Shown here: piece after piece, positions 45,075 through 54,169 of the stretch
Position numbering within the stretch: position 1 is the stretch's first letter
Layout of the letters: every line of letters starts with the position of its first letter
Origin: Novosphingobium pokkalii
GTDB lineage: Bacteria; Pseudomonadota; Alphaproteobacteria; Sphingomonadales; Sphingomonadaceae
DNA: 64,000 bases
NCBI RefSeq assembly: GCF_014652855.1
Contig: NZ_BMZP01000021.1
Coordinates: 17,177-81,176, forward strand
Direction: 5' to 3'
The notes under the pieces: generated by a model
Databases searched by the model: none
Seen by the model: the letters and a program-made list of their open reading frames with translations, nothing else
What the model was told of the DNA's origin: nothing
Position numbers and translations under genes: made by a program

Positions 45075-45866
45075 TCAACGCAGGGTATGGGGCGCCTTGG
45101 CGACCCGCCCGCGATCCAGCCGCGAGATGCGGTTGCCGATCTGGGTATATTTGTAGGCGTTCTGCACGGCCGCGGAATAGGGCAGGTCCAGCGCCTCCCA
45201 CAGGGCGCGGACCGTGCCCTGCATCGCCACGGTCGGCTTTTCGGCGATCTTCGCGGCCAGTGCCCGCGCGGTCGGCAACAACGCTTCCCGCGGCAGCACC
45301 TGCGACACCAACCCGATCCGCAAGGCGGTTTCGGCGGTGATCCGCTCGTCATTGCCCATCAGCACCATCCGCATGATTTCGCCATAGGGCATGCGATGCA
45401 GCGCCCCCACCGGCTCGCAGGCGGAGACCAGACCGAAGCTGACATGGGGATCGAAGAACTGGGCATCGTCCGAGCAGAGAATGATGTCGCTTTCGTTGAG
45501 AAGATAGAAGGCCCCACCGGCGCACAGCCCGTGCACGGCCGTGATCACCGGCTTCCACACCAGATTCTGCTTGGGACCCAGCGACTCCCCCGGGTCCCGC
45601 TCGTCGAAGGGCATGTCCGGGCTTTCGTCGATCGAATCGACGACGTCGACACCGGTGCAGAACGCCCGATCGCCCGCCGCCGAGACGATCGCGGCGCGCA
45701 GATCGGCATCATGCTGGAAAAGCCGCCAGGCGGAATGCATCTCGTCCAGCATACGCTGGTTGAAACTGTTCATCCGCTGCGGCCGATCGAGCGTGATGGA
45801 AAGCACCCCGTCGGTGCCTTTCTCATAGCGGATCGTCTCGAAGGAGTCGGGCTGGTAAGTTTTCAT
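45075..45866 (-). CDS. enoyl-CoA hydratase/isomerase family protein
   Basis: A 263-residue crotonase-fold protein. DRAFCTGVDVVD and HGLCAGGAFYLLNESDI form the oxyanion hole, and FFDPHVSFGLVSACEPVGAL takes the place of the common GLPEVGLG segment. The first catalytic Glu is replaced in CAGGAFYL, so hydratase activity is uncertain and isomerase or C-C lyase action is possible. Last gene of the leftward ALDH/hydrolase/VOC operon. Confidence 0.88.
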   Translation of the reverse strand: MKTYQPDSFETIRYEKGTDGVLSITLDRPQRMNSFNQRMLDEMHSAWRLFQHDADLRAAIVSAAGDRAFCTGVDVVDSIDESPDMPFDERDPGESLGPKQNLVWKPVITAVHGLCAGGAFYLLNESDIILCSDDAQFFDPHVSFGLVSACEPVGALHRMPYGEIMRMVLMGNDERITAETALRIGLVSQVLPREALLPTARALAAKIAEKPTVAMQGTVRALWEALDLPYSAAVQNAYKYTQIGNRISRLDRGRVAKAPHTLR

Positions 45867-45910
45867 CGAAATTCCGTGCGTGTTGAGGAAAAGGAGGGAC
45901 GGCGCGTCGT

Positions 45911-46372
45911 TCAGGCAGGTGCCGCCTGCGCGGAGGGTGCGGCGGCCTCGCGAAAATTGAGCTCGAGCGTCACCCCGTTGGGATCGTTCACCAGGATTTG
46001 AACAAGGCCAAGGTGTGGAAATTCGGCAAGTCTGTATGGCAGGCCATGCTGATCGATGCGCGCCCGCATTCCGACGAGATCGTCGCAGGCAAAGGCAACA
46101 TGATCCACCACGCCAGATCCAGCATATTCGAGATCGATCGTGCTCGCCAGTTCGCCCAGCCGCTCGGCAAGCCGCGCCATTTCCCGATCGCGCTGCAACG
46201 GATCGAGCCGTACGACGTGCACCACCGGCACCCCGGCATCATCGTACAGCCACGCCCCGCTGCCCAGCCGCCCCGGAAAGTGCCCCGACCGAAGCCCGAC
46301 CACGTCCTCGTAAAAGGCGATGGTCGCCGGCAGATCGAACGTGCGGACATTCCAATGTTCCAGCCTGGGCAT
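45911..46372 (-). CDS. VOC-superfamily metalloprotein (glyoxalase/extradiol-dioxygenase fold)
   Basis: A 153-residue single-module VOC protein. Likely metal ligands are His6 in EHWNVRT, the His in VVDHVAFACDD, and the Glu in NGVTLELNF. The ATG at 46372 lies behind GGAGGAG. The in-frame reading upstream is low quality and inside the hydrolase gene. Its neighbours are an alpha/beta hydrolase and a hydratase. In such sets VOC proteins act as dioxygenases, epimerases or lyases; I cannot choose between them. Confidence 0.85.
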   Translation of the reverse strand: MPRLEHWNVRTFDLPATIAFYEDVVGLRSGHFPGRLGSGAWLYDDAGVPVVHVVRLDPLQRDREMARLAERLGELASTIDLEYAGSGVVDHVAFACDDLVGMRARIDQHGLPYRLAEFPHLGLVQILVNDPNGVTLELNFREAAAPSAQAAPA

Positions 46373-46385
46373 CACGCGGCTCCTC

Positions 46386-47375
46386 CTACCAAATGCTTGG
46401 CACCTCTTGGCCTCCGACGGCGGCCGCGCCTCCCTCCTCCGGATGCGGCCGCGACAACAACCCGTTGATCGCCGCCAATAGCGCGACCGGCTGTTCGAGC
46501 AGGACATGATGATTGGCCATGGGCACTTCCACCGGGTCGCCGCACGCCGGCATGTGACGGCGGAAACTGGCGATATGCTCGTCCGTGAGAAACGCACTGG
46601 CGCCGCCGCGGATCAGATCGACGGGTAGCCGCCGGAACGACATCTCCCGCACCATCCCCGCTCGATCGTTCGGCACGAGGGTCGCCGGATCGAACTTCCA
46701 CTTCCAGCGCCCATCGTCGCCCCGAAGCACCGAATGGCGCGCGACATAGGCCAATATCTCTGGATCGACGCCCGCACTCGGCGGAATCAGCCGGTACCGC
46801 GAAAGCGCCTCGTCGAGCGTCGCATAGCTGCGCTCCTCCTGCCGCGGCAGTTCCTTGCCGGTATGATCGTGAAATACCCGGGCATCGATCGCGATCACGC
46901 GCTGGAACAGGCGGGGCTCGATCATCGCCGCATGCAGCGCCGGCGTCGCACCGAAGCTGTGCGCAACGGATGCGACGTCGCGCAACCCAGCATGGCGGGC
47001 GACGGCGATCAGCTCCCGGGCATATTGCGCGCGCGAATAGGCCGGTCGACGGCCGCTATCGCCCATGCCGGTGAAATCGGGGGCGACCACCCGGTAGCGA
47101 CCGACGAAATGCGGCGCGATATGATCCCACCAGCGGGCATGGGCAAGTACGCCGTGCGCCAGTATCAGCCCCGGTTTGTCGGTCTGATCGAGCCCCCATC
47201 CGCGATAGCGCACGATCGCCCCCTCGACCTCGACTGCACGCACTTCGGCGGGAGATCCCCAAGCCGCCCGGAGCCATGCTGACAAAGGTCGCTCCCCGCC
47301 GATGTCTGCCACCACGCCCTCCTCCGCGAAGGGGGCGAAGTCGCGCTGCGGGACAGCCACTGCATCGGGCATCAT
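46386..47375 (-). CDS. alpha/beta hydrolase
   Basis: A 329-residue serine hydrolase paralogous to the gene at 3-908. It has HGVLAHARWWD, the nucleophile elbow AHSFGATPA, and NHHVLLEQP with the catalytic His. The segment where the acid is expected (IRGGASAFL) lacks an Asp, so the acid may come from another strand or activity may be weak. GGGAGGACGT precedes the ATG. It lies between the aldehyde dehydrogenase and VOC genes. Ester or lactone hydrolysis after the Baeyer-Villiger step is a natural, unproven role. Confidence 0.9.
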   Translation of the reverse strand: MMPDAVAVPQRDFAPFAEEGVVADIGGERPLSAWLRAAWGSPAEVRAVEVEGAIVRYRGWGLDQTDKPGLILAHGVLAHARWWDHIAPHFVGRYRVVAPDFTGMGDSGRRPAYSRAQYARELIAVARHAGLRDVASVAHSFGATPALHAAMIEPRLFQRVIAIDARVFHDHTGKELPRQEERSYATLDEALSRYRLIPPSAGVDPEILAYVARHSVLRGDDGRWKWKFDPATLVPNDRAGMVREMSFRRLPVDLIRGGASAFLTDEHIASFRRHMPACGDPVEVPMANHHVLLEQPVALLAAINGLLSRPHPEEGGAAAVGGQEVPSIW

Positions 47376-47393
47376 ACGTCCTCCCGCCCGGCG

Positions 47394-48869
47394 TCAGGCG
47401 GCGTGGAAGGAAATGGACTTCATATAGGTGAACTCGTTCAGGCCTTCGATGCCATATTCGCGGCCATAGCCAGAGCGCTTGATCCCGCCAAAGGGGGCGT
47501 GGCTCGACATGGTACCGGCACCGCCGTTGATCGCCACGCCACCCGCCCGTATCGCCAGCGCCATTGCATAGGCCTTGCCCGCATCGCGCGAATAGATGCC
47601 GCCGCCCAGGCCGAAGTTGCTGTCATTGGCGATCCGGATCGCTTCCTCGTCGGTGTCGAACCCGATCACCACCCCGATCGGTCCGAACACTTCCTCCTGG
47701 GCGATGCGATGCGCATTGTCGACATCGTTGAACAGTGTGGGCTCGAAGAAGAAACCCTTGTCGAAGCCGGCCGGCCGCTTGCCGCCGGCGACCAGCCGCG
47801 CCCCCTCGGCCCTGGCGATCTCGACATAGCTTTCGCTGCGCGTGCGCGCCTGTTCGCGGATCAGCGGTCCAAGTTGCACCGAGGGATCGCTCGGGTTGCC
47901 GATCTTCATCGCGCCGATCATCTGCTTGACGGCCTCGACATAGCGCGCCCTGATCGCGTTGTGGACGATGTGCCGGGTGGTCAGCGCGCATCCCTGGCCG
48001 CAATGGATGGTGAAACCCATCACGCCCGCCATTGCCGCCTGCTGGATATCGGCATCGGCCCGCACGATCAGCGCCGATTTGCCGCCCAGTTCGAGCAGCA
48101 CGCGCTTGAGCGTGGGCGCGGCCTGGGCCTGGATGGCGGCGCCGACCGTGTCCGATCCGGTGAAGGTAACGAGGTCGACACGCTTGTCGGTCGTCAGCGC
48201 CGCGCCGACATCGGCACCGCCGGTCACGATGTTGAGCACACCGCGCGGCAGGCCGACTTCCTCGGCGATCTGCCCCAGGATCAGCGCCTCGAACGGCGTG
48301 TAGGGCGAAGGCTTCAGGACGACCGTGCAACCGGCCGCCATGGCCGGGATGATCTTGCCGATGTTGAGGAAAAACGGAAAATTATACGCCGTGATCGCGG
48401 ATACGACACCCACCGGTTCGCGCGAGAGCACATGGCCGCCCAGCATGGTCGAGCCGTCGGCTGCAGGGGTCAGATCGATCGGCAACGCAGTCTGCGCCGG
48501 GCGCAGCATCACGTCGAGCGTCGTGCGCGCGTGCTTCATCGGCGTGGCATATTGGAGAAACTGCGCCAGCCCGCGCGTAGACCCGGCTTCTGCGACGATG
48601 AGGTCGATAATCTCACCCGAGCGGCGATCGATCGCGTCGAGGAAGGCGGTGAGCTTGGCCTGGCGCTCATTGGCCGACAAATGGGGCCATGGCCCGTGGT
48701 GAAAGGCCGTATGCGCGGCGGCGAGGGCCGCATCGACATGCCCGGCATTGCCGACCGGCGCCTCCCCCAAGACCGACTCGTCGGCCGGATTGAGGATGAC
48801 GTCGCGATCCCTGGCGGTCGCCCACTCGCCATCGATGTAGAGCGATTGAAGGGTTGCCACCATTTCCAT
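47394..48869 (-). CDS. aldehyde dehydrogenase (NAD(P)+)
   Basis: A 491-residue aldehyde dehydrogenase with VGVVSAITAYNFPFFLN, FTGSDTVGAA, the general base Glu in LELGGKSALIV, and Cys in HCGQGCALTTR. EVFGPIGVVIGF and FGGIKRSGYGREYG follow. The ATG at 48869 lies behind GAGAGGAAGCAGCA; 30 extra in-frame codons upstream look non-coding. First gene of the leftward operon to 45075. The divergent gap to the DUF35/thiolase pair carries operator site 10. Confidence 0.94.
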   Translation of the reverse strand: MEMVATLQSLYIDGEWATARDRDVILNPADESVLGEAPVGNAGHVDAALAAAHTAFHHGPWPHLSANERQAKLTAFLDAIDRRSGEIIDLIVAEAGSTRGLAQFLQYATPMKHARTTLDVMLRPAQTALPIDLTPAADGSTMLGGHVLSREPVGVVSAITAYNFPFFLNIGKIIPAMAAGCTVVLKPSPYTPFEALILGQIAEEVGLPRGVLNIVTGGADVGAALTTDKRVDLVTFTGSDTVGAAIQAQAAPTLKRVLLELGGKSALIVRADADIQQAAMAGVMGFTIHCGQGCALTTRHIVHNAIRARYVEAVKQMIGAMKIGNPSDPSVQLGPLIREQARTRSESYVEIARAEGARLVAGGKRPAGFDKGFFFEPTLFNDVDNAHRIAQEEVFGPIGVVIGFDTDEEAIRIANDSNFGLGGGIYSRDAGKAYAMALAIRAGGVAINGGAGTMSSHAPFGGIKRSGYGREYGIEGLNEFTYMKSISFHAA

Positions 48870-49236
48870 TGCTGCTTCCTCTCCACTGGTGCCGCGAGCT
48901 GTTCGACCCGTCGCGCATTCCAAATTGTCCGTCCATCGGCTGTCGCCCGGAACCGCCATTCCGCGCGCGCCAAACGATCCCGTCTGGCTCCGGCGGGTGC
49001 GCCGATCCCCAGGCCGCTAGTAACACAGTATTTTTGACACCTTGTTATGTTTTGCTTCATCACCCTCTGGGACCACAGGGTGTGGCTCCGCGCTTCCGCT
49101 TGCATAAGAGGTGAATTTGACACCATAGTCAACCAACGTGGCGATGCTGCCACATTTCCGGAACGTGGTAGCCGGTCAACGCAACAACGACGAGCGGATG
49201 CAGGACGCGGCCGCCGTGAGGAGAGGGAGGTCGCCA
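48870..49236. other. 367-base divergent promoter region
   Basis: No convincing ORF. It holds operator site 10 at 49117-49132 and a possible half-site TTGACACCTTGTTATG at 49034-49049, plus a local AT-rich stretch around 49020-49070 that could house the leftward promoter. Confidence 0.6.
49117..49132. promoter_or_regulatory. TTGACA-N4-AGTCAA operator (site 10)
   Basis: TTGACACCATAGTCAA keeps the full left half and GTCAA on the right. It lies between the divergent aldehyde dehydrogenase operon and the DUF35/thiolase pair. Confidence 0.62.
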
Positions 49237-49638
49237 ATGGCAAAACCCTATCCGGCCATCACGCCGGAAACAGCATTTTTCTGGACGGGCGGCGCACAGG
49301 GCAGGCTGCGCTTCCAGCGTTGCACGGCCTGCCGGACCTATGTTCATCCGCCACAGCCGCGCTGCACCGCGTGCCTGGGCGAAACGCTGGAGATTGTGGA
49401 CGTCTCCGGCCGCGCAACGGTAGCGACCCACACTGTCAACATGCACCCGTGGCACCCCGATTTCCCTCCGCCCTATGTGATCGCGATCGTGGAAATCGAG
49501 GAAGCGCCTTATGTGCGGCTGACCACCCGAATCATCGATTGTGATCCAGCCGAGGTCACTTTCGGCTTGCCGGTACGCGTCGTCTTCGAACAGCAAGGCC
49601 CCGCCTACCTGCCCCTTTTCGCGCCGGTGCGGCCATGA
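49237..49638 (+). CDS. Zn-ribbon/OB-fold DUF35 protein, partner of the thiolase-fold gene
   Basis: A 133-residue DUF35-type protein. The rubredoxin-like zinc ribbon has Cys29, Cys32, Cys43 and Cys46 (CTACRTYVHPPQPRCTAC), followed by an OB-fold beta segment. ATG 49237 lies behind GGAGAGGGAGGTCGCC; the 33 upstream in-frame residues look non-coding. Its stop overlaps the next gene's ATG in ATGA. In characterised systems such proteins form a complex with an Ltp2-type thiolase-fold aldolase and contribute to the acyl-CoA binding site. Confidence 0.9.
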   Translation: MAKPYPAITPETAFFWTGGAQGRLRFQRCTACRTYVHPPQPRCTACLGETLEIVDVSGRATVATHTVNMHPWHPDFPPPYVIAIVEIEEAPYVRLTTRIIDCDPAEVTFGLPVRVVFEQQGPAYLPLFAPVRP

Positions 49639-50816
49639 TCCGCAAGTTCGAAGACAAGGTCCGGATCACCGGCATCGGTCAGTCGCGGATCGGACGCCGG
49701 CTGGGTGTCGATCCGGTCGGGTTGGCGATCGATGCCTGTATTGCCGCCATGGCCGACGCCGGGCTGGAACGCGCCGACATCGACGGCCTGTCCTCCCATC
49801 CGGGCCCGCTCACCCTTAACGGCTATTCCGGCGCAGGCATTGCCGATGTCGAACGCGTGCTGCGCGTTCGACCGCGCTGGTTCAATTCAGGCCACGAATT
49901 CGGCGGCCAGACCGGCGCGCTCGTCGAGGCCGCGCTCGCGGTCGCCGCGGGCCTGGCCCGCCACGTCCTCGTCTTTCGCTGCACCTGGGAATCCACCGCG
50001 CAGCAGCGCCAAACTCCCGCCGCCCATGGGGAGTCCGCAACAGCGGGAATCGAAGGCGACTTCCAGTGGATGGTCCCCTTCGGCGCGTTTTCCCCGGCAA
50101 ACTGGATCGCGCTCTACGCCAACCTCCACATGCACCGCTATGGCACCACGCGCGAGCAACTGGGTGCGATCGCCATCAACGCCCGCGCCAATGCGGGGCG
50201 CAACCCGGCCGCGATCTTTCGCGATCCGCTGACCATGGAGGACTATCTTTCGGCGCGCATGATCAGCACGCCGTTTGGCCTATATGATTGCGACGTGCCC
50301 TGCGACGGCGCGGTCGCGGTGATCGTGTCGGCGGCCGATGCCGCGCGCGACACGCGCAAGCGCCCCGTGCGGATCGAGGCCGTCGGGACAAGGCTGGTCG
50401 AACCGTGGAGCTGGAACAATGGCGGGCTCGATCAGTTGGTTCTGGCCCGCGGCGCGGCCCAATCGCTCTGGAAGCGCACCGATCTCAAGCCCGCCGACGT
50501 GGATGTCGCCGAACTATACGACGGGTTCACGTTCAACTGCCTGAGCTGGCTCGAACTACTGGGCTTCTGTCCGATCGGCGAAGGCGGTCGCTTCGTGGAA
50601 GGCGGCAGCCGCATCGCGTTGGACGGCGAATTGCCGCTCAACACCCATGGCGGCCAACTCTCCGCCGGGCGCCTGCAGGGCTACACCTTTCTGCACGAAG
50701 CCTGCGTGCAGTTACGCGGCGAAGGCGGCAACCGGCAGGTCGAAAGCGCCGAGGTCGCCATCGTTTCCACCGGGGGCGGCGCGCCCGGCGGCGCGATCCT
50801 CCTCACGCGCGACTAG
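49635..50816 (+). CDS. thiolase-fold protein, Ltp2-like (likely retro-aldolase)
   Basis: A 393-residue SCP-2 thiolase-fold protein. The position of the nucleophilic thiolase Cys is occupied by SGHEFGGQTGAL, with no Cys. The C-terminal NTHGGQLSAGRLQGYTFLHE replaces the second Cys/His region of thiolases. ELYDGFTFN and DVPCDGAVAVIV are family-like. Loss of the Cys plus an overlapping DUF35 gene matches the Ltp2/ChsH2-DUF35 retro-aldolases that split off propionyl-CoA or acetyl-CoA from branched side chains. Retro-aldol activity is inferred from this context. Confidence 0.88.
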   Translation: MIRKFEDKVRITGIGQSRIGRRLGVDPVGLAIDACIAAMADAGLERADIDGLSSHPGPLTLNGYSGAGIADVERVLRVRPRWFNSGHEFGGQTGALVEAALAVAAGLARHVLVFRCTWESTAQQRQTPAAHGESATAGIEGDFQWMVPFGAFSPANWIALYANLHMHRYGTTREQLGAIAINARANAGRNPAAIFRDPLTMEDYLSARMISTPFGLYDCDVPCDGAVAVIVSAADAARDTRKRPVRIEAVGTRLVEPWSWNNGGLDQLVLARGAAQSLWKRTDLKPADVDVAELYDGFTFNCLSWLELLGFCPIGEGGRFVEGGSRIALDGELPLNTHGGQLSAGRLQGYTFLHEACVQLRGEGGNRQVESAEVAIVSTGGGAPGGAILLTRD

Positions 50817-50872
50817 TCCGGTATTCACCGCCACCGGTGCGGCGGCAAAATGCGGAGGTCGCCGCACGATAC

Positions 50873-50887
50873 TTGACAAACCGTCAA
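50873..50887. promoter_or_regulatory. operator variant with one-base-shorter spacing (site 11)
   Basis: TTGACAAACCGTCAA carries both TTGAC and GTCAA arms, but they are separated by five bases instead of six. It lies upstream of the CoA-transferase gene at 51009, where the only other promoter signal would be found. Confidence 0.45.
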
Positions 50888-51008
50888 TAAGTACGGCCTT
50901 CTGCAGGATAAGCGAGACACGGGCGCACCGCCGGAACGTGCCGAAAACCATCGATGTGCTGGGCGGCCCCACCATCCGGCGGGTCCCGCTCTTCAGGAGA
51001 AAGATGCC

Positions 51009-52247
51009 ATGACTCTTGTAATGGAAGGCGTTCGCGTCCTCGAGGTCGCGCAGTTTACCTTCGTGCCGGCAGCTGGCGGGGTCCTCACTGACTGGGGCGC
51101 CGAAGTCATCAAGATCGAACACCCCGTGCGCGGCGACGCACAGCGTGGACTGAAGGTGTTGCAGCGCTGGGCGGTCAATCCGCAGCGCGCGACCACGATG
51201 CATCACCCGAACCGCGGCAAGAAGAGCGTGGGCATCGACATCGCCGTCGATGAGGGGGTGGAGTTGCTCTACGCGCTCGCCGCGACCTGCGACGTGTTCC
51301 TCACCAACTTTCTGCCCTCTGCGCGGCAGAAGCTGAAGATCGACGTCGAGCATCTCCGTAAGGCCAATCCCAACATCATTTACGTGCGCGGTTCGGCGCT
51401 GGGCAACAAGGGCCCCGAGCGAGACAATGGCGGGTTCGATGCGAGCGCGTTCTGGGCCCGCGGCGGCTCTGCCACGCTGGTCACGCCGAAGGAACTGGAG
51501 GCACCGCTGGCGATGCCCGGGCCGGCCTATGGCGACACGATCGGCGGCATGTTCATCGCCGGCGCCATTTCTGCGGCTCTTTTCCACCGCCAGCGCACCG
51601 GCGAAGCCACGGAAGTCGACGTCTCGCTGCTTTCTTCCGGGGTGTGGGCCACCGCGATGAGCACCGACGTGGCCATGGAGATCGGCGCCGTTCCGTTCAC
51701 CAATCCGCTGCCGCAGAACGGCAAGGTGGTGGAAGGCACCCAGAACCCGTTCATGGGCGTCTATGCGACCCAGGACGGGCGCATGATCAACCTGACGGTG
51801 CTGCAGCCTGGTCCCTACATGCAGGATACCTTCGAGCATCTGGACCTCGCACACCTGCTGGAGGACGAACGATTCGCGACGGTCGAAGCGCTAATGGCAA
51901 ATGCCGAGCAGTGCGTCCCCCATATCGTCGGCGCATTTGCATCCCGGCCACTATCCTATTGGCGCGAGCGACTGAAGACGATGCGCGGCCAATGGGCGAT
52001 TTACCAGACGCCGCTCGACGTCGCGGAAGACCCGCAGGTTCTGGCAAACGACCTCATCTATTCGGTGGAATCGGCCGATGGCGGACCGCCCATCCGGCTC
52101 GTTGCCAACCCGGTCCAGTTCGACGGCGCGCCGGCGCGGAATGTCCGCGGGCCGGAGGCCAGCGAGCATACCGAAATCGTACTGATGGAGCTGGGGCTCG
52201 ACTGGGATCGCATCGAGGCATTGAAGGCCAGGAAGGCGATCGCCTGA
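51009..52247 (+). CDS. CaiB/BaiF (family III) CoA-transferase
   Basis: A 412-residue family III CoA-transferase moving CoA between carboxylic acids. The N-terminal signature is VRVLEVAQFTFVPAAGGVL, then GAEVIKIEHP. The catalytic Asp is likely the one in YGDTIGG. AGGAGAAAG precedes the ATG. It is a single-module copy, unlike the tandem enzyme at 58989 and the rearranged one at 30906. A strong hairpin follows its stop. Donor and acceptor acids are unknown. Confidence 0.93.
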   Translation: MTLVMEGVRVLEVAQFTFVPAAGGVLTDWGAEVIKIEHPVRGDAQRGLKVLQRWAVNPQRATTMHHPNRGKKSVGIDIAVDEGVELLYALAATCDVFLTNFLPSARQKLKIDVEHLRKANPNIIYVRGSALGNKGPERDNGGFDASAFWARGGSATLVTPKELEAPLAMPGPAYGDTIGGMFIAGAISAALFHRQRTGEATEVDVSLLSSGVWATAMSTDVAMEIGAVPFTNPLPQNGKVVEGTQNPFMGVYATQDGRMINLTVLQPGPYMQDTFEHLDLAHLLEDERFATVEALMANAEQCVPHIVGAFASRPLSYWRERLKTMRGQWAIYQTPLDVAEDPQVLANDLIYSVESADGGPPIRLVANPVQFDGAPARNVRGPEASEHTEIVLMELGLDWDRIEALKARKAIA

Positions 52248-52257
52248 GCGGATGTTC

Positions 52258-52281
52258 GCCGCGGGCCGCAAGGCCCGCGGC
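52258..52281. terminator. GC-rich hairpin after CoA-transferase
   Basis: GCCGCGGGCC (52258-52267) and GGCCCGCGGC (52272-52281) form a perfect 10-bp stem with a GCAA tetraloop, starting 11 bases past the stop codon. No T-run, but it is the strongest terminator-like hairpin in the window. The remaining 250 bases to the next gene show no convincing ORF. Confidence 0.5.
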
Positions 52282-52540
52282 TAGTGAGAGTATCTCGCCA
52301 AACGAAAAACGGGCACGTGTTCATGCCCAGATGCCCGCAACCCAGATAGACGTTTCGCTCAGCGTTCGCGCGTGCAGCAAAGCGCGCCTGCCACGGAGCA
52401 GCCAGAATCGCGCCATGACGTAGGTGACCGGTATCTGCGGAGCTGCATCAGCCAGCGATCGCCCCACGCCGCCAGCCACTGGTCCCGGAACAGCTTGGCC
52501 AGGCACGCCGCGACCAGCGGAGGGGGTGTGGTTCGGCCGC

Positions 52541-54010
52541 TCAGCCTTTGACGGTGACCGCCTTATAGTGGACGAACTCGTCGATGCCGGCACGGCCGCC
52601 TTCCTTGCCGAAGCCGGATATGCCGATCCCTCCGAACGGCGTCTGCACGCTGATCTGCACGCCGCTGTTCACATAGACCGAGCCGGCGAACAGGCGTTCG
52701 GAAAGGCGCAGCGCACGCTCGACGCTGTTCGACTGGATGAAGGCGGCGAGGCCGTATTCGGTGTTGTTCGCAAGCTCGACCGCTTCATCCTCGTCATGGA
52801 ATTTGGCGATGATCAGCGCCGGACCGAAGATCTCCACCTGGGAAATCTCGTGCGCGGGATCGGCATCGACGATCAGCGTCGGCTCGACGAAGTTAAGCCC
52901 TTCGAGGTCGCCGCCGGCACGACGCCCACCGAGCAGGAAGGTCGCCGCCCCATCCCTGCGCGCGCGATCGAACATGCCCTCGATGCGCACCGCAGCGGCG
53001 GTGTTGATCACCGGGCCGATGGTTGTGGCAGGGTCCGCCGGGTCGCCGCAACGGAGCGTTTCCATCAATGCCTTCACCTTGGCTACAAACGCGTCGTAGA
53101 TGTCGGCATGCACCAGCGCGCGCGTGGGCAGCGCGCAACCCTGGCCGGCGCCGAAGTAGAAGACGCTGCCGACGGAAATCGCCGCCGCCCGGTCCAGGTC
53201 GCAGTCGGGGAAGACGATGTTGGCAGACTTGCCACCCAGTTCCATCACGCTGGGCTTGATCTGCTCGGCGCAAGCCGTGAGGATCTTTCGGGCCGTGATC
53301 GGGCCGCCAGTGAAGCTGACCTTGCGAATCTTACGGTGGCGAATGATCGCCTCGCCGGCATCTCCGGTCCCGTGGAGGATCGACAGCACGCCGTCCGGAA
53401 CCCCCGCTTCCTTACACAGGCGTGCGAAGATCTCCGGCGCGAAAGCGTTGAGCTCAGCGGGCTTGCAGACCACGCAATTACCCGCGGCCAGCGCGGGCAC
53501 CACCTTCATCGCCAGCGAGATCAGCGGACCGTTCCAGGTGATGATGATCCCGACGATACCGATCGGTTCGGGCATCGTGAAGCCGAATTCGCCGCGTGTA
53601 TCCAGCGTGCTGGTCAGCTCGCCGCCCAGCTTGTCGCACCAGCCGGCATAATAGCGTGTCCAGGAAACCGCGATGTCCACGCAGCCGCTGGCAGCCGGCC
53701 GGGTGAAACCGTTATCGAGGCATCCCGCCTCGATGAACGCCTCGCGATGCGCCTCGATCAGGTCGGCCAAACGGAGCAGGATGTCGCGACGCAGCTCAGG
53801 GGCGGTGCGGCGCCACCCCTCCTGTGCCGCCACGGCCAACGCAACCGCCTCGTCTATCTCAGCAGCACCGGCAAGCGGCACCTGTGCCTGCGGCTTTTGC
53901 GAAAAGCAGTTCAGATGCTCATGCGTGCCGCCGGAGCCGGTTGCACGCGGTTCTCCACCGATGTGGAGATGGATTTGTTGCTCCACGAGGGGGCGATCGA
54001 TGATGCGCAT
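52541..54010 (-). CDS. aldehyde dehydrogenase (NAD(P)+)
   Basis: A 489-residue aldehyde dehydrogenase. IGIVGIIITWNGPLISLAMK, FTGGPITARK, Glu in MELGGKSANIVF, and Cys in GAGQGCALPTR are present. EIFGPALIIAKF and FGGIGISGFGKEGG follow. I chose the ATG at 54010. A TTG at 54016, better placed behind GAGAGGATC, is an alternative start; the 30 or so codons further upstream look non-coding. It is monocistronic between a hairpin and an MFS stop, with operator site 12 upstream. Third aldehyde dehydrogenase of the window. Confidence 0.93.
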   Translation of the reverse strand: MRIIDRPLVEQQIHLHIGGEPRATGSGGTHEHLNCFSQKPQAQVPLAGAAEIDEAVALAVAAQEGWRRTAPELRRDILLRLADLIEAHREAFIEAGCLDNGFTRPAASGCVDIAVSWTRYYAGWCDKLGGELTSTLDTRGEFGFTMPEPIGIVGIIITWNGPLISLAMKVVPALAAGNCVVCKPAELNAFAPEIFARLCKEAGVPDGVLSILHGTGDAGEAIIRHRKIRKVSFTGGPITARKILTACAEQIKPSVMELGGKSANIVFPDCDLDRAAAISVGSVFYFGAGQGCALPTRALVHADIYDAFVAKVKALMETLRCGDPADPATTIGPVINTAAAVRIEGMFDRARRDGAATFLLGGRRAGGDLEGLNFVEPTLIVDADPAHEISQVEIFGPALIIAKFHDEDEAVELANNTEYGLAAFIQSNSVERALRLSERLFAGSVYVNSGVQISVQTPFGGIGISGFGKEGGRAGIDEFVHYKAVTVKG

Positions 54011-54141
54011 AGCCAAGGTTGATCCTCTCAATGTCTGATGGACGTTATTTACATTTTGTGTCGCGCTTCCCGTCCGGTGCGTAGCAGTCGCGAGTCGGGA
54101 CAGCACGGGTCATGTGTGATCGTCGGACACCCTCCGCCAAG

Positions 54142-54157
54142 TTGACGAATGTGTCAA
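54142..54157. promoter_or_regulatory. TTGACG-N4-TGTCAA operator (site 12)
   Basis: TTGACGAATGTGTCAA lies upstream of the leftward aldehyde dehydrogenase at 54010 and just beyond the MFS stop. Confidence 0.68.
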
Positions 54158-54169
54158 TTACATCTAGTT

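Noticed and set aside
47403..49037. 544-codon rightward open frame antisense to the aldehyde dehydrogenase
   Set aside because: Rich in Arg, Gly, His and Asp with no domain, and entirely opposite a gene with catalytic motifs; a product of high GC.
49034..49049. Possible second operator TTGACACCTTGTTATG
   Set aside because: Only the left half matches; the right half has no GTCAA, so it is treated as a chance half-site or -35 element.
52282..52540. Short leftward frames before the third aldehyde dehydrogenase stop
   Set aside because: No ribosome site or recognisable residues; probably non-coding.
52424..54022. 532-codon rightward frame antisense to the third aldehyde dehydrogenase
   Set aside because: No recognisable motif; the minus strand carries an intact ALDH with Glu and Cys.
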